A stretch of DNA of 20,379 nt from Chara braunii (lineage: Eukaryota; Streptophyta; Charophyceae; Charales; Characeae), in assembly GCA_003427395.1 (NCBI GenBank), contig BFEA01000106.1, forward strand, positions 1,488,801 through 1,509,179, written 5' to 3'. Shown here piece by piece: positions 18,150-20,379 of the stretch. The notes beneath the pieces are model-generated. The model did no database searches. It saw only the letters and a program-made list of their open reading frames with translations, and was not told the DNA's origin. How positions within the stretch are numbered: the first letter of the stretch is position 1; each line of letters opens with the position of its first letter. Made by a program: the position numbers and the translations under genes.

Positions 18150-18520
18150 CAAAGTTGTGCTCACACCAATACTTGCAGAAAGTATCTAACTACGATTGTG
18201 GCCAGTTTCAGGTTGTCGTTACTGCTGTTTTTGTTTTGTTTTGTTTCGTATTTTTTCGCATTTTTTCTTTTTTTGTTTTTGTTTTCATGCCCTACCAGGG
18301 AGGCACGGTGCTGTCCACGGCCTGCTGACACTTTGTGAAGGAGGGCATGCCCACACTACAACTTCGCAGAATGTATGAAACCGCTTTCCCGCCCTAAGTT
18401 CAGTTTCAATTTTATTTTTTTTTCCTTCTCCTCTTTTTCGTGGACCTGACACCCCTGCCGTAAAGCCCTCACTGAGGGCATACTGGCACAACAACTTTGC
18501 GGCAGGTAGGGGTGTTCGTT
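18150..18520. repeat. Degenerate tandem array with hairpin unit
   Basis: Three diverged copies of a CACA(C/A)..A(A/C)TT(T)(G/C)G(C)(A/G)GAA(T)GTA-like core occur at 18162-18184, 18352-18375 and 18487-18508. The last two are preceded by GAGGGCAT and followed by T-rich tracts, with spacings of about 190 and 135 bp. The last copy is part of an imperfect hairpin at 18448-18517 (GACACCCCTGCCG...CTTTGCGGCAGGTAGGGGTGTTC) with an inner palindrome GCCCTCACTGAGGGC. No coding capacity. Confidence 0.5.
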
Positions 18521-18766
18521 TTTTCTTTTCCTTTTTCGTTTTTTGTGGTTGTGGGTAGGTCGCTTTTTGAAAGTCTGGCCGTGCCTTTTTTTTTTTTCCC
18601 CTTTCTCAGAAGAGTACCAGAAAAGAAACACAACGGACCAGACTTTTTTTTTTTTTTTTTTTTACGTCAGACAGTCACACGGATTTTTTCCGGCATATGG
18701 GTACGCCGGCCGGGTTAACTCATCACTCGCGGACTTAACCAGTTGCAGTCTTTGGGTTTAACAAAG

Positions 18767-18831
18767 ACTTTCACTGCGCACCGAGTTTTTTTTGAAAGCA
18801 CGGGAAAAAAACCTCGGTGCACAGTGAAAAT
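18767..18831. repeat. Long hairpin beside MITE copy 3
   Basis: The 27-base arm at 18767-18793 (ACTTTCACTGCGCACCGAG followed by T8) pairs with 18805-18831 (A7 then CCTCGGTGCACAGTGAAAAT) with about three mismatches around an 11-base loop. A smaller perfect hairpin, GTCTTTG...CAAAGAC, is at 18748-18768. Confidence 0.85.
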
Positions 18832-18858
18832 CAGGGTCGGCAAAAGCAGGCTCGGAGG

Positions 18859-18967
18859 TACCTTCTTCCCCCGAATAGAACGTATGGTCATTATTGCTGT
18901 ATCTGGACTAAAAGTTGCCTCAAATACAGGCATGCTGACCGTAAGTTCTCTTTGGGGGAAGAAGGTA
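18859..18967. mobile_element. 105-bp palindromic MITE, copy 3
   Basis: The interval 18861-18965 is again exactly 105 bp between TA dinucleotides at 18859-18860 and 18966-18967. The left arm, CCTTCTTCCCCCGAATAGAACG, pairs with the right arm, CTTTGGGGGAAGAAGG, and the adjoining bases. Both arms carry CTTCCCCC where copies 1 and 2 have CTTCACCC, so the two ends changed together and define a subfamily. Confidence 0.82.
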
Positions 18968-18969
18968 GT

Positions 18970-19288
18970 GGTGGTCTAACTGCTTGTGTTGTCACTCGGT
19001 TAGCTGTCCAATCATAAGGGGGGTTGAAGTGCGTAGACTGTGACTGGAAGCATGAATATCAGAATGTGGGGATTCTGCACACTGTTGAGGGTTCTCTCAG
19101 ACTCATGATGAGTTGGTGAGAGTCCAACAAAACAGTCTGTACTACACCTTTTGTTCTCAGTCTTCTTTCTTTCCGTGTCTTTTTTTTTTCTTTTTTTTTT
19201 TGGGTGTGCTATCTTTTCCCTAAGTCTCATTTCGCTTCGCCTTATTGCGTGACGATGACTTCGATTGCAGTAGGCTATGATTGAAATA
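18970..19288. other. No gene; T-rich tract and imperfect palindrome
   Basis: An imperfect palindrome centred on CTCATGATGAG lies at about 19093-19125 (CTCTCAGACTCATGATGAGTTGGTGAGAG). A T-rich tract is at 19179-19201. No U6-type upstream promoter elements were recognised just before 19299. Confidence 0.5.
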
Positions 19289-19412
19289 AATGCAGGTAGT
19301 CATTCGCGACCTCCATAAACAATTGAAATGGTATAGAGAAGATTAGCATGGCCCCTCCACAAAAGAATGGCACACGTAAATTGCGCAAATAAATAAGAGA
19401 TGAATGCAGGTA
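19289..19412. repeat. 10-bp target-site duplication around the U6 copy
   Basis: AATGCAGGTA occurs at 19289-19298, ending immediately before the first U6 base, and at 19403-19412, immediately after the A-rich tail. It can be extended to 13 bp with one mismatch (ATA/ATG before it). This is typical of LINE-type target-primed insertion. Confidence 0.85.
19299..19402 (+). pseudogene. U6 snRNA retropseudogene
   Basis: The sequence aligns over its full length with U6, the catalytic spliceosomal snRNA. A 5' stem-loop equivalent is present (GTCATTCGCGAC for U6 GTCCCTTCGGGGAC), then AATTGAAATGGTATAGAGAAG, then the U6 hallmark GATTAGCATGGCCCCT, then a degraded internal stem-loop (CACAAAAGAATGGCACACGTAAAT). 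The invariant ACAGAGA box is ATAGAGA, the 3' T run that terminates pol III transcription is missing, and no TATA or plant upstream element is apparent. A 10-bp direct repeat, AATGCAGGTA, flanks it exactly (19289-19298 and 19403-19412), so it is a reverse-transcribed insertion and not a working gene. Confidence 0.88.
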
Positions 19413-19666
19413 TTGTCAAATAGCAATTCGTCATCTCTGCATCGGGGTTCGAGTGTACTGCCTGCCGACAAGCTCGGACGCAATCTCGCTATTATATCCA
19501 TAGTGACTTCCCACGGGAAACAATGCATGCACACACAAGACCAGTTTGCACGGGTCTTGGAACATCCCCTAGAGGACAATACCGGGCCCAGAGGATGCTT
19601 CGCGTCTGATCTATGGCATTGTGGGCCGTTTGCAGCAAATGCATGTCTGAAACGATGGAATTTCAC

Positions 19667-19757
19667 TTCATTCCTCTAGTTCTGTCTGCATTTGAACTCA
19701 GGTCGGTATTTCAACAGCTCATGGGTGTACCGACTGAGCTAGGCCCGTTGGTAAAAG
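19667..19757 (-). repeat. tRNA-derived repeat (SINE-like), uninterrupted copy
   Basis: On the minus strand it reads AACGGGCC then the A box TAGCTCAGTCGGTA (plus 19728-19741) and a B-box-like GAGTTCAAAT (around 19689-19698). The A box is canonical; the B box is degenerate. It lacks a pairing T stem and acceptor 3' strand, so it is not a tRNA gene. It is the intact counterpart of the copy split by a MITE at 8.3 kb and shows the unoccupied target GAGCTAGGC. Confidence 0.72.
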
Positions 19758-19779
19758 ATTGTGATTCAAATTCTGCAAA

Positions 19780-19842
19780 CATTTGCTGCTCACCAAGCTC
19801 TTGCAGAGCGTGAGATACTTGGTGAGCATCGCCCAGCAAATG
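19780..19842. repeat. Nested hairpin
   Basis: CATTTGCTG and CTCACCAAG (19780-19797) pair with CTTGGTGAG and CAGCAAATG (19818-19842), with a 7-base bulge on the right side. A perfect inner hairpin, GCTCT-TGC-AGAGC, lies at 19797-19809. It resembles a small foldback element or a hairpin precursor; nothing shows that it is transcribed. Confidence 0.8.
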
Positions 19843-20092
19843 CTACGACACAGTCCCGGATCAAAGAGAGAATGCTGCTGAAAAAAATGGGGGTACTAAA
19901 TTGTTCGGGAACATTGCTCTGGATGGGTCTGTTAGTGTCGCAGACCGTAATGGTGCGCAGACCAGAACAAGAACCAACCTCTCTCACATAGTACAGGATA
20001 GCGTAGCGGAAGGCTAAAATACCAATGATCAGACCAATCAATGTCGCAATACAGACCAAACATACATCATCATCACCACAAGGTGTGAAGGG

Positions 20093-20126
20093 GCCTGGCG
20101 CTACACACAGGAAGAATGCGCCAGGC
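20093..20126. repeat. Perfect 9-bp inverted repeat
   Basis: GCCTGGCGC (20093-20101) and GCGCCAGGC (20118-20126) pair exactly around a 16-base loop. The words recall the TGGCGCC motifs of the GGCCT-rich repeats. The rest of 19843-20303 holds no recognised gene. Confidence 0.9.
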
Positions 20127-20300
20127 TCTGATCATACATAGACGAAGAGGAGGGGGATTAGACAAAGAGGAAGGGGAAGGATGAGGATGTCGTCAATACC
20201 AAGTCTTCGATATAGATCCCAAATAATCCCCATCCAATGTCTCTGTCCAAATGCCGAGTCTGAATCCAAATGTCGTCAAATCTCAAAGTTGCAAATCTCT

Positions 20301-20303
<3 letters not shown>

Positions 20304-20379
<76 letters not shown>
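20304..20379. repeat. (TC)n microsatellite at the window end
   Basis: At least 76 bases of perfect TC repeat run to the last base, so the true length is unknown. Confidence 0.98.

Noticed and set aside
19093-19125. CTCATGATGAG palindrome also seen near 1431
   Set aside because: The shared core is an 11-base palindrome, and the flanks do not match well enough to call a family.
19299-19402. A working U6 snRNA gene
   Set aside because: The ACAGAGA box is mutated, the T-run terminator is missing, no upstream promoter element is seen and a target-site duplication flanks it.

Overview
The window reads as nuclear DNA from a plant-lineage (green) eukaryote with a large, repeat-rich genome. Evidence: a decayed Ty3/gypsy retrotransposon with an integrase-linked chromodomain-like tail; a Rieske exon closest to TIC55 of the chloroplast envelope, ending at a good splice donor; a spliceosomal U6-derived sequence; pol III-type tRNA-derived repeats; and dense microsatellites. 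A streptophyte alga such as Chara would fit, but that is inference. Scattered single Ns (1830, 7726, many at 11.69-12.02 kb) show that the assembly is imperfect.

Layout. 1-1834: no recognisable gene; exact 41-bp tandem duplication at 219-300. 1835-7488 (minus): one Ty3/gypsy element in the order gag, zinc knuckle, protease, reverse transcriptase, RNase H, integrase, chromodomain-like tail, broken by four in-frame stops and about three frameshifts, with no LTR recognised on either side. 7489-9925: non-coding, with AT, A and TG tracts, a tRNA-derived repeat and two copies of a 105-bp palindromic MITE. 9926-10381: a tandem array of ~104-109-bp units. 10434-11207 (plus): 5' coding exon of a TIC55-like Rieske protein; no following exon was recognised in the remaining 9 kb, so everything to the right may be intron or the gene may be cut off. 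11208-12820: tetranucleotide-repeat DNA and the first copy of a GGCCT-rich dispersed repeat. 12820-17900: relics of an unidentified element or gene family, including two inverted copies of a C2HC zinc-finger-like block and the second GGCCT-rich copy. 17884-18860: poly-C, hairpins and a degenerate tandem array. 18859-18967: third MITE. 19299-19402: U6 retropseudogene flanked by a 10-bp target-site duplication. 19667-19757: second tRNA-derived repeat. 19780-20126: hairpins. 20304-20379: (TC)n running off the end.

There is no operon-like gene system here. The only likely host gene is the TIC55-like exon. The strongest results are structural. The MITE at 8299-8403 sits in a TA dinucleotide inside a tRNA-derived repeat, and the uninterrupted relative at 19.7 kb in the same window shows the empty site, which fixes the MITE ends and its TA target. 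The U6 copy begins immediately after one target-site duplicate, as expected for reverse transcription of the RNA. I did not find a convincing new biochemical system; the least explained material is the zinc-finger-like repeat family at 13-18 kb.
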